The translations under genes were made by a program, and so were the position numbers. From assembly GCF_024199925.1 (NCBI RefSeq), contig NZ_JANADR010000001.1, positions 8,063,501-8,127,500 of the forward strand: 64,000 nucleotides of DNA. Reading direction: 5' to 3'. How positions within the stretch are numbered: position 1 is the stretch's first letter; the number at the start of each line of letters is the position of its first letter. Source of the stretch: Bradyrhizobium sp. CCGUVB1N3 (GTDB lineage: Bacteria; Pseudomonadota; Alphaproteobacteria; Rhizobiales; Xanthobacteraceae). Shown here in pieces: positions 9,047 to 18,037 of this stretch. The notes below the pieces were generated by a model. It did not search any database. It was given only the letters and a program-made list of their open reading frames with translations, and was not told the DNA's origin.

Positions 9047-10222
9047 ATGCGCAACTTGTCTACCTACTTTTTAGCAACCGCGGCGCTGCTGGGATCGCTT
9101 ACCGTCGCCAGGGCCGAGGATGTCCTATCTGAAGTATCCACACTCGAAAACGAATATTTTAACAACTGGTCGCAAGGTGCCGAGCAGGCAGCGAAAGCGC
9201 TCGGTTTGAACTACCGCATCCTTTCAGGCAAAGGTGACGCCGCCAAGCAGATCGAAATCTATGAGGCTCAGTTCGGCGCAGGCGTCAGAATTACGTTCGG
9301 CGAAAATCTCGTTGCTGCCAACATAAAGCCCATTGTTGAGATGGCGAAGAAGGTCGGCGCCGTGCACGTTGCCGTTTGGGAATCCGTGCCTGGCTTCCAT
9401 CCCTTGGACGCGGGATCCGATAACTATGCCTTCGCGACGTTTTTCACGCCTGACGATGTCGATAATAGCTACAGAATAGCCAAACTGCTTTTTGACAAGA
9501 TCGGCGGCAAGGGTAATGTCGTTCACATTACAGGCTTCCCTGGGGTTGATGCGGACATCGCTAGAACTGCAGGTTTCGAAAAAGCTCTAGCTGAATACCC
9601 GAACATTAAGGTCGTCGCCCGTCAGCCAGGGAAATGGAATCAAGTCGACTCCCGTAAGGTGATGGAGGACCTGTTGGTGGCTCATCCCAAAATCGATGCG
9701 GTCTTCGGTCAAAACGACTCGATTGCACTCGGAGCCATGCAAGCGGCCGAAGACGCCGGCTTGCATATTCCGATTACTGGCCTGGACGGTAATCGCGAAA
9801 CGCTCAAACTGGTGAAGGAAGGCCGAATTCTTGCAACGATGGGCTTTACCCCACAGTGGCAAGCCGGTTTTGCCCTTGTTCGGGCTTACGACGTCGCGAA
9901 AGGATTCAAGCCGAGTCCATGCGAGCGCATGATGTACACCGGAGCCAGCCTGATCACGGCGCAGAATGTCGACAAATACCAGGCGTTTCTCGCCGGCGTG
10001 AAACTTCCCTTTGATTGGAAGAAAATGTCGCGGGTTCTCCACCCTAGCGATTGGGACGCTCAGAACGTGGTTTGGCCGATTGACGTCAAGACATACTGGG
10101 GGAGCCGTACGCCCGCCGGATACAAATTCCCGAAGGCGTACCAAGATGCCTTCGACGCAGGTTGCGTCAACCAGCTAAAGGCGGAGTATAACGATCATTA
10201 CAAGCAGCGAATCCCCGAGTGA
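9047..10222 (+). CDS. Periplasmic substrate-binding protein of CUT2-type ABC importer
   Basis: The ATG at 9047 follows a strong GAGGAGGG site, and the first ~23 residues form a signal peptide ending at ARA. The mature protein of about 368 residues is a type I periplasmic binding protein. The NDSIALGAMQAAEDAG and ITGLDGN stretches are typical of the ribose/xylose-binding family. It is unusually rich in aromatic residues near the C-terminus (WPIDVKTYWG). It is followed by permease, ATPase and permease genes, making a complete system. The ligand cannot be read from the sequence; the adjacent amidase hints at an amide or amino-sugar compound. Confidence 0.88.
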   Translation: MRNLSTYFLATAALLGSLTVARAEDVLSEVSTLENEYFNNWSQGAEQAAKALGLNYRILSGKGDAAKQIEIYEAQFGAGVRITFGENLVAANIKPIVEMAKKVGAVHVAVWESVPGFHPLDAGSDNYAFATFFTPDDVDNSYRIAKLLFDKIGGKGNVVHITGFPGVDADIARTAGFEKALAEYPNIKVVARQPGKWNQVDSRKVMEDLLVAHPKIDAVFGQNDSIALGAMQAAEDAGLHIPITGLDGNRETLKLVKEGRILATMGFTPQWQAGFALVRAYDVAKGFKPSPCERMMYTGASLITAQNVDKYQAFLAGVKLPFDWKKMSRVLHPSDWDAQNVVWPIDVKTYWGSRTPAGYKFPKAYQDAFDAGCVNQLKAEYNDHYKQRIPE

Positions 10223-10292
10223 TCGCTTTTCGGCGCCTCTCTCTCATCAGAGGGAGGCCCCATCGTTTATTCGTGTCCGATGGGACCGCAAA

Positions 10293-11258
10293 ATGAGCGA
10301 AGCTTCACTGATGAGGCGTAGGGATAGCGAGCTATCGCGGCGCGCCATAGTAACAATTGTGGTCTTCACCATCGCCTGCATCGCTTTTGGTGTGGCGGCT
10401 CCGTCCTTTTTTACCGTAGCAAACATGAGGGCAATTGAACTTTCCAGTTCTGTCCTCCTCATCGCATCCGTCGGCGCCACCTTCGTTATCTTGATGGGCT
10501 CCATCGATCTCTCGATCGGGGCAATTGCGAGTTTCTGCGGCATGCTGGTCGCATGGACGGCGCCAGATCTCGGCTTATGGTCGGTTGCCATCGGTTGTTT
10601 CGTCGGTGTGGCATTCGGCGCGATTAACGGGCTCATCTACGTCTACCTCAAGATTCCCTCGATATTGGTGACGCTTGGAACAGCAACGACTCTTTCGGGC
10701 GCGGTACTCTTCATTTCAGATGGCCGATCGCTGACCGTATCGAACCCGGCTGTCGTTGATGTAGCCCAGGGCGCCTTCATCAATCTAGTCCCCAATGCGG
10801 TCCTGATTTCGGTGATCATTTTCGCCGCTGCAGTGTTCGTTGGCGATCGTACACGCTTCGGACGAATGACGCTCGCAATCGGAAGCGACGAGCAAACAGC
10901 TGCTCTGATTGGGGTCAAAGTGAACAGGATCAAGATCCAGGCGTTCGCGGTGTCTGGCCTTCTCGGGGGATTTGCCGGAGCGGTGCTGGCCGCGCGTCTT
11001 GGATCGGCCACGGTAACAATGGGCGGCTACATGACGCTTGACACGATCACAGCCGTAGTCGTCGGCGGGACTGCCGTCACGGGGGGCACGGGCAATATAC
11101 GTCTAACGATCATCGGGGTCCTGTTCATAACAATCCTTTCTAACGGCATGAACATTCTTGCCTTACCCCCCTATTTGCAAACCGTGATTCAAGGGATCGT
11201 CATCCTGCTTGCTGTGCTTCTAAACACAACACGTACGAGTGCGGAGGACGTGAAATGA
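10293..11258 (+). CDS. CUT2-type ABC importer permease (RbsC-like), first
   Basis: This 321-residue inner-membrane protein has about eight to ten hydrophobic segments and the family pattern LMGSIDLSIGAIASFCGM near residue 70. VGGTAVTGGTGN and a final IQGIVILLAVLLN helix follow toward the C-terminus. It overlaps the ATPase gene by 4 bp. The operon contains a second, different permease at its end, so the transporter is probably a heterodimer in the membrane. Confidence 0.9.
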   Translation: MSEASLMRRRDSELSRRAIVTIVVFTIACIAFGVAAPSFFTVANMRAIELSSSVLLIASVGATFVILMGSIDLSIGAIASFCGMLVAWTAPDLGLWSVAIGCFVGVAFGAINGLIYVYLKIPSILVTLGTATTLSGAVLFISDGRSLTVSNPAVVDVAQGAFINLVPNAVLISVIIFAAAVFVGDRTRFGRMTLAIGSDEQTAALIGVKVNRIKIQAFAVSGLLGGFAGAVLAARLGSATVTMGGYMTLDTITAVVVGGTAVTGGTGNIRLTIIGVLFITILSNGMNILALPPYLQTVIQGIVILLAVLLNTTRTSAEDVK

Positions 11259-12796
11259 GGGAGGGGCGCACTCCCATTTTCACGATGCGCAATGGATCGA
11301 AGCGCTTCCATGGCATATCCGTCATCGAAGGAATCGATCTCGACATCTTTCCGAACGAAATTGTGGGCATTGCTGGTGAAAACGGAGCAGGCAAGTCGAC
11401 GACCCTTAAAATGATCGCCGGCATTTATCCTCCGAGCGACGGAAGCATGGCCCTTTCCGACAAGAGCTATAGGCCGCTAAACTATACTCGGGCAGTTGAG
11501 GCCGGGATCTCAATGGTGTTCCAGGAGCAGGCTCTTGTTCCAAGCCTGGCCGTCTACGAGAATATCTTTCTCTCATTGGAAGCCAACTTCAGCAATCGGC
11601 TGGGTATCGTCGACACAAAGGCGATGATAGCCTTCAGCGAAAGACACCTCAAAGACCTTGGTCTCGATTACATCGATCCCCGCTGTCGTACGGGCGACTA
11701 TGCTTTTCACCATCGGCAGATGATCGAGATTGCCAAGGCGTTTGCGTTGGCCGAGTACTTCCATATTGATCACCCGATCATCTTGCTTGACGAGCCGACA
11801 GCGGCAATCGGCGAGCGAGAGGTTCAGGTTCTTTTCGAATCGATTCTGCGATTCCGTCACCGTGCATCATTTGTCCTCATTACCCACCGCCTTGCGGAGT
11901 ACGTAGAGCTTTGTGATCGGATCTACGTCTTCAAGGACGGCCGAAACGTTGGCGAGTTCGTAGGAGAAGAGATCACTGAACAAAGCCTCCACAAGGCGAT
12001 GGTTGGTCGGATTCGGGAAGATGAATACTACCTGGAGAAGCGTCAGCTCAACGTCGTGGAAGCACCCCTTGCAGTGTCGGCCAAAGGCCTGAGCGGTCAT
12101 AACATCAAGAATGTCAGCTTTGATGCTCGCAAAGGTGAGATCCTTGGGGTCGGCGGCCTGGTGGGGTGCGGCAAAGAGGCTGTGGCCAGGGCGATCGTCG
12201 GATTCGATCCCTTCCCATCGACCGGAACTATCGAAGTGAACGGCGAAGTCTTGCCGCTTCGTGGGCGTGCCAAAGCTGCGATCATGCACGGCGTTGGGTT
12301 CGTACCCAAAGAGCGGAAGACCGAAGGCATCGTTCCATATATGTCGGTTGAAGCGAATATCTCACTGGCCTCGCTGCCGCTCGTGTCTCGCCCGGCAGGC
12401 TTCATTTCCCGTTCCCGGGAACGAATTCTTGCGGAAAGGTACATCAATGGGTTGCGTGTCCGTTGCAATGGCCCAGCACAGCTCTGCCAATTCCTTTCCG
12501 GGGGTAATCAACAGAAGGTGGTGATAGCCAAATGGCTGGCACGAGAGGTTCAAGTGCTGGTCCTGGACAATCCTACACGAGGTGTGGATGTCGGCGCAAA
12601 ACAAGAGATTTACAGTCTGCTAAGGGACTTGGTGGAACGGGGAGTATCGATTCTGCTCATAACAGATGATCTCCCCGAACTTATCGGAATGTCAAACCGC
12701 ATTCTCGTCATGCGAGATGGTCAAATCCAATTCGAGTGCAGTGCGCCTGCCGATAGCAAGCCGACGGAGCAGGAACTTGTCCAACACATGGTCTGA
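11255..12796 (+). CDS. CUT2-type ABC importer ATPase with two ABC domains
   Basis: This 513-residue protein is a tandem ABC ATPase of the RbsA/XylG type. Domain 1 has Walker A GENGAGKST and Walker B IILLDEPTAAIG, but its signature is altered (FHHRQMIEIAKA instead of LSGGQ). Domain 2 has a shortened P-loop (GLVGCGKEA) and a canonical LSGGNQQKV signature, then VLDNPTRGVDVG. This asymmetry is normal for the family and leaves one good composite ATP site. It couples to the permeases at 10293 and 12717. Confidence 0.92.
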   Translation: MREGRTPIFTMRNGSKRFHGISVIEGIDLDIFPNEIVGIAGENGAGKSTTLKMIAGIYPPSDGSMALSDKSYRPLNYTRAVEAGISMVFQEQALVPSLAVYENIFLSLEANFSNRLGIVDTKAMIAFSERHLKDLGLDYIDPRCRTGDYAFHHRQMIEIAKAFALAEYFHIDHPIILLDEPTAAIGEREVQVLFESILRFRHRASFVLITHRLAEYVELCDRIYVFKDGRNVGEFVGEEITEQSLHKAMVGRIREDEYYLEKRQLNVVEAPLAVSAKGLSGHNIKNVSFDARKGEILGVGGLVGCGKEAVARAIVGFDPFPSTGTIEVNGEVLPLRGRAKAAIMHGVGFVPKERKTEGIVPYMSVEANISLASLPLVSRPAGFISRSRERILAERYINGLRVRCNGPAQLCQFLSGGNQQKVVIAKWLAREVQVLVLDNPTRGVDVGAKQEIYSLLRDLVERGVSILLITDDLPELIGMSNRILVMRDGQIQFECSAPADSKPTEQELVQHMV

Positions 12797-13808
12797 ACCC
12801 CAAGTCGCTGCGCCGCGATCAGGTTTGAAAGCAAGATTCCAGGTCGCAGAAGAATTCTACAGCCGTCATCGCCCAATCATAAATGCAGCCGGGCCGTTGT
12901 TGTTGCTGACGGTCATGGTCGTTGTTTTTGCGCTCATCAACCCGCGTTTTCTGAGTTGGGTGAACCTATTCAATCTGATGCGGCAATCGTCCATCCTGCT
13001 GATTGTATCGACAGGCATAACTTTTGTGATCCTCACGGGTGCGCTTGACCTTTCTGTCGGCGCTATCGTGACCCTTGTGGCGATTTCATCGGCGGTTTTG
13101 ATCCGCGACTTTGACAGCGGTGCGGCCGGAGCCGCCTTCGCTGGCGCAGCCATCGGAGCTCTGTGCGGCCTAGTAAACGCAACGCTTGTCCTTCGTCTGC
13201 GTTTACCGTCCTTTGTGGCTACGCTTGGCTCGATGACCATTATTGGCGGCATTTCCACCTGGCTTAGTGGCGGAGTAAACGTGTTTTTTCGCAGTCCAAA
13301 CCTGACATGGGTTGCGTCAGGTTCGATCATTGGCCACATTCCAAACTCTGGAGTTTTGGCGCTCTTGATTTATGTCGTAGCTTCTTTCGTCGGCGCAAGG
13401 AGTCACTTCGGAAGATCTTTGTTCGCGATCGGCGCCGGAGGCGTAGCTGCTCGTCTTTCCGGCATTGATGTGCTTCGCACCAAGGCGATCGCGTTTGTCG
13501 TATCCGGGATGCTTTGCGGAATTGCCGGATTGCTTCTCGTCGCACGAACCTCAACGGGAACTGCGCGCATGGGAGATGATCTACTGCTTCAAGCCATCGC
13601 GGCCGTTGTAATGGGCGGAACCGCGCTTTCAGGCGGTTCAGGGGGCGTTCATCGAACGCTAATTGGCGTGTTGGTGATCGCCGTACTTCAAAACGGTCTA
13701 AACATCGCAGGCGTACATACGTACGTCCAAATCATGGTCACCGGGCTCATTGTAATCCTATCTGTTACGATAACGCTCGATCGATCACGGCTGGCCTTCA
13801 TAAAGTAG
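12717..13808 (+). CDS. CUT2-type ABC importer permease (RbsC-like), second
   Basis: The start is uncertain. The frame is open into the ATPase gene; I give the ATG at 12717, which overlaps the ATPase by 80 bases, but a TTG at 12825 is equally plausible and no site has a strong ribosome-binding sequence. The membrane domain begins near NAAGPLLLLTVMVV. It has the family stretch LTGALDLSVGAIVTLVAI and a later MGGTALSGGSGG motif. It is clearly a paralogue of the permease at 10293 but diverged. It is the last gene of the importer operon. Confidence 0.85.
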   Translation: MVKSNSSAVRLPIASRRSRNLSNTWSEPQVAAPRSGLKARFQVAEEFYSRHRPIINAAGPLLLLTVMVVVFALINPRFLSWVNLFNLMRQSSILLIVSTGITFVILTGALDLSVGAIVTLVAISSAVLIRDFDSGAAGAAFAGAAIGALCGLVNATLVLRLRLPSFVATLGSMTIIGGISTWLSGGVNVFFRSPNLTWVASGSIIGHIPNSGVLALLIYVVASFVGARSHFGRSLFAIGAGGVAARLSGIDVLRTKAIAFVVSGMLCGIAGLLLVARTSTGTARMGDDLLLQAIAAVVMGGTALSGGSGGVHRTLIGVLVIAVLQNGLNIAGVHTYVQIMVTGLIVILSVTITLDRSRLAFIK

Positions 13809-13850
13809 AAGGGAAAGCTCTCGTCGGGCATTTCTACCGAGGTAGACTAG

Positions 13851-14869
13851 GTGTTTAGTCCCAGACTTTGATGGTGCATCCTTATCGCACGATTCGAAGG
13901 AAGCGCTATGGGACAAATTTTACACGGCTGCGCCACCACGACGGAGGCAGTCCGTCGAGCAATACAAAATAGTCAAGAGAGCCTGAGAGCCCTCGCTAAG
14001 CGCTACGGGATCAACCAGAAGACTGTTGCGAAGTGGAAGCAGCGTGAGACCGCCGCTGATCTCCCGACAGGCCCCAAGGAAGCAAAGTCGACTGTCCTTT
14101 CCATCGAGGAGGAGGCGATTATCGTCGCTTTCCGGCGGCATACGCTACTGCCGCTCGACGATTGCCTCTATGCGCTACAGCCGACCATCCCGCATCTGAC
14201 GCGGTCATCCCTGCATCGCTGTCTTCAGCGCCACGGCATCAGCCGATTGCCGGAGGCCGAAGGCAGCAAGCCTTCGAAGAAGAAGTTCAAGGCTTATCCG
14301 ATCGGCTATTTCCACATCGACATCGCTGAGCTCCAGACCGCTGAAGGCAAGCTCTACCTCTATGTCGCTATCGATCGCACCAGCAAGTTCGCCTTCGTGC
14401 AACTGGTCAGAAAGACGGGAAGGAGCTCGGCCTCGGCCTTCCTCGAAGCTCTGATTGCGGCTGTCCCATACAAGATCCACACGGTTCTCACCGACAATGG
14501 GATCCAGTTCACTTTCCCGCCACGCTACGCGGATGGCCCGACGGCAAGATACGTGACGCACATGTTCGATCTGCGCTGCCAAGAGAATGGCATTGAACAT
14601 CGGCTGACCAAGATCAAGCATCCCTGGACCAATGGCCAGGTCGAGCGCATGAATCGCACGATCAAGGAAGCGACCGTCCAACGCTACCATTACGATCGAC
14701 ACGATCAGCTCGAAGCTCGCCTTGCCGACTTCATCAACGCCTACAACTACGCTCGGCGGCTGAAGACCCTGAAGGGACTCACGCCTTACGAATACATCCG
14801 CAAATGCTGGACTTCCCAGCCAGAACGATTCAAACTCAACCCGCTCCAGCAAATGCCGGGACTAAACTC
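13851..14869 (+). mobile_element. IS481-family insertion sequence
   Basis: The element is about 1019 bp. Its ends are 12-bp inverted repeats, GTGTTTAGTCCC at left and GAGTTTAGTCCC (reverse complement) at right, differing at one base. CTAG lies directly outside each end (13847-13850 and 14870-14873), which I read as a 4-bp target duplication; CTAG is a known preferred target of IS481 relatives. The transposase stop codon TAG (14871-14873) is supplied by the right-hand target copy. Intact ends and an intact gene suggest a fairly recent insertion. Confidence 0.88.
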
Positions 14870-14873
14870 CTAG
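13908..14873 (+). CDS. IS481-family transposase
   Basis: This 321-residue protein has an N-terminal helix-turn-helix (SLRALAKRYGINQKTVAKWK) and a DDE integrase core. The catalytic residues are visible as HIDIAEL, LTDNGIQF and WTNGQVERMNRTIKEA, giving the D-D-E order. A GLTPYEYI stretch follows near the C-terminus. The coding region fills nearly the whole element and uses a stop codon that lies in the flanking CTAG target. Confidence 0.92.
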   Translation: MGQILHGCATTTEAVRRAIQNSQESLRALAKRYGINQKTVAKWKQRETAADLPTGPKEAKSTVLSIEEEAIIVAFRRHTLLPLDDCLYALQPTIPHLTRSSLHRCLQRHGISRLPEAEGSKPSKKKFKAYPIGYFHIDIAELQTAEGKLYLYVAIDRTSKFAFVQLVRKTGRSSASAFLEALIAAVPYKIHTVLTDNGIQFTFPPRYADGPTARYVTHMFDLRCQENGIEHRLTKIKHPWTNGQVERMNRTIKEATVQRYHYDRHDQLEARLADFINAYNYARRLKTLKGLTPYEYIRKCWTSQPERFKLNPLQQMPGLNS

Positions 14874-15221
14874 GCCTAAATTAGTATTCTTTGTCGATTG
14901 AGGGCCAACAGATAATCCTGCTTGCCCTCGTACTTTGGTGTATCGCCCCGTTCTTTGATGCTGCGCTCAGTGGTTCGGACAGGGAAGCGCTCGATGCCGT
15001 GGAAGCGCGCATCGCTGAATTTGATACGATCGATCCGGGATCGGATGCGTTTCGCTTTGCGCACGATCCCAAGGGGGCAGCCGATCAAGCTCGGCGTGAC
15101 CGAAGTGGATCTGCCCAATCTGCAAAAGGTGGTTGCGAGTATTCACAACTTTCTCAAATGCGTCGATTTGCAGTTTCCACGGGTACGGGCTTGCGCCCTG
15201 TCGGCACTAAGAGGGCGCGCT
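14874..15221. other. Flank of IS481, no supported gene
   Basis: About 350 bases beside the insertion. A minus-strand frame ends at 14876, immediately beside the IS, and runs back to about 15118 with a basic composition. It might be the broken end of a gene cut by an earlier event, but I recognise no domain. Confidence 0.3.
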
Positions 15222-15575
15222 ATGAGCCTGTCGAAGCGCATTCTCTTTGGTGATGATCCTGCGAATGACGAAGCCCGGGCGCGGATTCATGAACGGATCC
15301 TCAAGCGTCTTGAGCTATTCACGTTCAAGATCCCGACGCGCCGACGCAATCGATTAGGGATGGGCGGATACTGGGACCCGATCTGGCCGGGCAGCGTTCA
15401 AAGCGCTGCCGGCGAGCTGAAGATCGATACCGTCCAGATCAACAGTCATGTCTGCACAAGATCGCAGGCGGAGGCCGACGCGATCTCGGCGCGCGCTACG
15501 GAAGTCTATCAGGAGCGCGTCAAGAGTTCCCTGAAGGTCGCATCGGAAATCCCCGGACAGCTTAAGTCAAAATAG
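15222..15575 (+). CDS. Hypothetical protein
   Basis: The frame is open from further upstream, but an ATG at 15222 after a GAGGG stretch gives a 117-residue protein beginning MSLSKRILFGDD. It is hydrophilic, with an Arg/Lys-rich middle and a Tyr/Trp-containing GGYWDPIWPG loop. I do not recognise a family. It converges on the xre gene at 15622. Confidence 0.4.
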   Translation: MSLSKRILFGDDPANDEARARIHERILKRLELFTFKIPTRRRNRLGMGGYWDPIWPGSVQSAAGELKIDTVQINSHVCTRSQAEADAISARATEVYQERVKSSLKVASEIPGQLKSK

Positions 15576-15621
15576 CATGAGTCTTCCATGGTAGACGAAG
15601 GCATTCGCTCTTCCGCACAAT

Positions 15622-16629
15622 CTACGTCCGGCTTTTCTGCAAGCGCTCCACTTCCGTCTTCACGCGGTTGATGGTCAGACCCGCGACGCCAAAACGTTCG
15701 TAGAGTGAGGCAACCAGCGGAAAGACGTATGCTGCGAGGTTCTCTTCGATGTCTGCCGCGGGAGCGGTGATTTCGAGCATCGCTTCGTCGCTTCGCGCGG
15801 CCGTTCCCTCGAGCAGCATGTCGGTGAGGGGATTCGCCCATGGACGCAGGATACGTCCGGTGAGGCCGGTGTAGAGCACGCGAAACTTGACGGTTATCTC
15901 ACTGCTCTCATCGCGCTTCATGAGTTTCGCAAGCGAAGCGGCATGCAATAGCCCTTCACCGAGACGCCAGATAGGCAGCCCTGTATCGAAGAGCGTAGCA
16001 GGTGCGAAGGTTTCCTGGGCATCTTCCTGATAGCCGCGCATGAGGAACATGCGGCCTGTGGGCGCTGCGCGCCAGAAATCGCAATGGGCCGCATCGTCAA
16101 ACTGACGGTCAGCTCCGCCGTCCTTGGGGGCGAGCCAGCATTCGATGACGCCATCAACCTCGCGCGGTGCGGTTTCTTCGCGCGTCGGTATCCAGAACAT
16201 GGGCCAGCCCGTGTGTCGGGTGACGGCCTTACCGAGTACGTCCTGAAACCGGTGCAGCTCGATTTCTTTCAAGTGGCCTTCAAGTGCGTAGTCGATCCTG
16301 TACCATCCGTTTGGAAAACGCCCGGGAGAATTGGGAGGAAGTTTTGCCGTAAATTCGCGCCAGCGCGTGAAGGCTTCCTGAACGAAGATTTCCTGCGCGC
16401 CGTCTTCCGGCGGTTCTTCGACAAGTCCGACAACGCGAAGAATGTCGAAAGCCTTGGCGAGCGAGAGCGTTCGCTCGCCGCGGTCGAAAGCGACAATCGT
16501 TGGAATGCTGACGCTTGCGAGCGCTGCATGCTGGCGCTGGCTAAGCTTCTCCGCCTTGCGGCGGCGCAGCGCTTCCGCGACCAGAGCGCGCCAATTGAGT
16601 GGGGTTATTCCCCGAGAATCCGTAGACAT
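15622..16629 (-). CDS. XRE-type HTH protein with large C-terminal extension, partner of HipA
   Basis: This 335-residue protein begins with an XRE/Cro helix-turn-helix (about residues 12-65: LSQRQHAALASVSIPTIVAF) like a HipB antitoxin. It then carries about 260 further residues of unknown function containing several Trp-rich strands (FWIPTREE, CDFWRAAPTGRMF). HipB antitoxins are usually 70-110 residues, so this is a fused form. It lies downstream of hipA and overlaps it by 25 bp, the reverse of the usual hipB-hipA order. The N-terminal domain probably autoregulates the pair; the extension may be a sensor or a second effector. Confidence 0.7.
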   Translation of the reverse strand: MSTDSRGITPLNWRALVAEALRRRKAEKLSQRQHAALASVSIPTIVAFDRGERTLSLAKAFDILRVVGLVEEPPEDGAQEIFVQEAFTRWREFTAKLPPNSPGRFPNGWYRIDYALEGHLKEIELHRFQDVLGKAVTRHTGWPMFWIPTREETAPREVDGVIECWLAPKDGGADRQFDDAAHCDFWRAAPTGRMFLMRGYQEDAQETFAPATLFDTGLPIWRLGEGLLHAASLAKLMKRDESSEITVKFRVLYTGLTGRILRPWANPLTDMLLEGTAARSDEAMLEITAPAADIEENLAAYVFPLVASLYERFGVAGLTINRVKTEVERLQKSRT

Positions 16630-17762
16630 GCGCGGCTCACAATCTCGGCGTAGCGGTGAACGAATCCATCGGGCGGCTCCGCCGGGGGAGGGGTTATGAT
16701 CGAACTGGCCCGCTGAACTTTGGCCTTCAGGTCCTTGAAGGCCTGATCGATGGCTCGCTGCGGCAGCCCGATGCGCGGGCCGAAGGATTCCAGCAAGGGG
16801 CGCGTGACGGAATCAAGCGCGACTTCTTTTCCGTCGATACGAAGTGCAAGGTTCTGATTGTAGCGTTCGTAGTGGGCTGTATTGACGACATCATAGAGTG
16901 GGGCGAGGCGTAGGCCGGTCGGCGTTTCCAGCAGCGAAAAGTTCTTCAGATGCCCGTCGCAATTACCGATCAGAGCAAACACCACAAGGCGACGAAAAAG
17001 CTTGTCGAGATCAATTTCGGGGCGGACGGAGTGAGCCTTGATGACGACAGCGACGTCTTCATAAGAGGCGTCGTACTTGCCAGCTTGGTCCTGGCCGCGA
17101 GGTTTGCGAAGGATCTGTGCGAAATCCTCAAGGCGCAACTTCTTGCCGTCAGGCGTTCGATCAAAGCGGGTCACGATCAGGGCGGTTTCGTTCGAAACCT
17201 GTCCGATCGTATGTGTGTTCGCTTCGTCTGCACCGAGGACGGCAGCAGTCCAGCGGAGGCTCAGGGCCTCATTCCGGACGAGCGTCGGCAGGTCCTGCGA
17301 ATTGAATTTTGCGATGTAGGGGGCGAGGCCAGTTGGATCAGCCGGACGAAAGTCGTTTCCGTCTTTGACCACAAGCAACTTCTTCTGGACGCCTGATATC
17401 GTGCGCCCAGGATTGGTCGCCTCGGCGACCGACGGCAAATTGGTTGTGTCACCGCTGCTTTTGATCCCGACCGCGCCGATGCAATCTGCGCCGTAGCGCA
17501 GCAGGAGTCCGAAGTCATCCTCCTCGGCAAGGTGTGCTCCCCTTGCCTGTCGTTCGCGGAGCCATCCTTCAGGTCCTAGCTGCTGGAAGAACGGATGCAT
17601 TCCGTTTGCCCATTCGTGCTCGCGCTGCGTGGAGGGGAGGCAGCAGGCAATGGGCGTGTTCCAGTCCGTTCCATAGACGAACCGCGTTCCGCCGTTGGCC
17701 GTCTCGGTCAACGTGCCGGCGACTTCATCCTTGAAGAGGATTTCTGCGGTTCGAAGTTCCAT
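16605..17762 (-). CDS. HipA-family kinase (toxin-like), first of two in the window
   Basis: This 385-residue protein is a HipA-type Ser/Thr kinase. It has an N-terminal HipA subdomain, an ISGVQKK segment equivalent to the regulatory Ser loop, the catalytic loop GNCDGHLKNF and the metal-binding APLYDVV. E. coli HipA phosphorylates glutamyl-tRNA synthetase and causes persistence; the target here is unknown. It is about 50 residues shorter than the copy at 45339. It is the first gene of its pair, followed by the fused XRE protein, an unusual order that would make the toxin before the antitoxin. Confidence 0.85.
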   Translation of the reverse strand: MELRTAEILFKDEVAGTLTETANGGTRFVYGTDWNTPIACCLPSTQREHEWANGMHPFFQQLGPEGWLRERQARGAHLAEEDDFGLLLRYGADCIGAVGIKSSGDTTNLPSVAEATNPGRTISGVQKKLLVVKDGNDFRPADPTGLAPYIAKFNSQDLPTLVRNEALSLRWTAAVLGADEANTHTIGQVSNETALIVTRFDRTPDGKKLRLEDFAQILRKPRGQDQAGKYDASYEDVAVVIKAHSVRPEIDLDKLFRRLVVFALIGNCDGHLKNFSLLETPTGLRLAPLYDVVNTAHYERYNQNLALRIDGKEVALDSVTRPLLESFGPRIGLPQRAIDQAFKDLKAKVQRASSIITPPPAEPPDGFVHRYAEIVSRACLRILGE

Positions 17763-18037
17763 GCTAAGCTCTGGTTTCTGTGGAACGAGTTCCGCCCACG
17801 ATGTGTATCGAATAGGAAGTCATACTTTATCTTCAATAGGTATTATTATATCGTAGTCATATATCGCTTACAATCCTGATGCGTGCCTCAAAATAGGAGC
17901 TCAAGACTTCCCAATTTCTCATGAAAATCATCGTACAAGACGAATGATAAGTCATATGTGATCCAAAGGACGGAAACCAATCTATTGACTTTTGAATAGA
18001 AATTTGATTTTAAGAATTCAGCGGATGCGAGAAAACC
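17763..18037. promoter_or_regulatory. AT-rich divergent promoter region of the first hip pair
   Basis: This 275-base gap between hipA (minus) and the unknown gene at 18038 (plus) is far more AT-rich than its surroundings. It contains AGTCATA three times (near 17819, 17856 and 17949) and AATAGG twice. These are candidate binding sites for the XRE partner and promoters for both directions. No boxes can be assigned with confidence. Confidence 0.4.
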
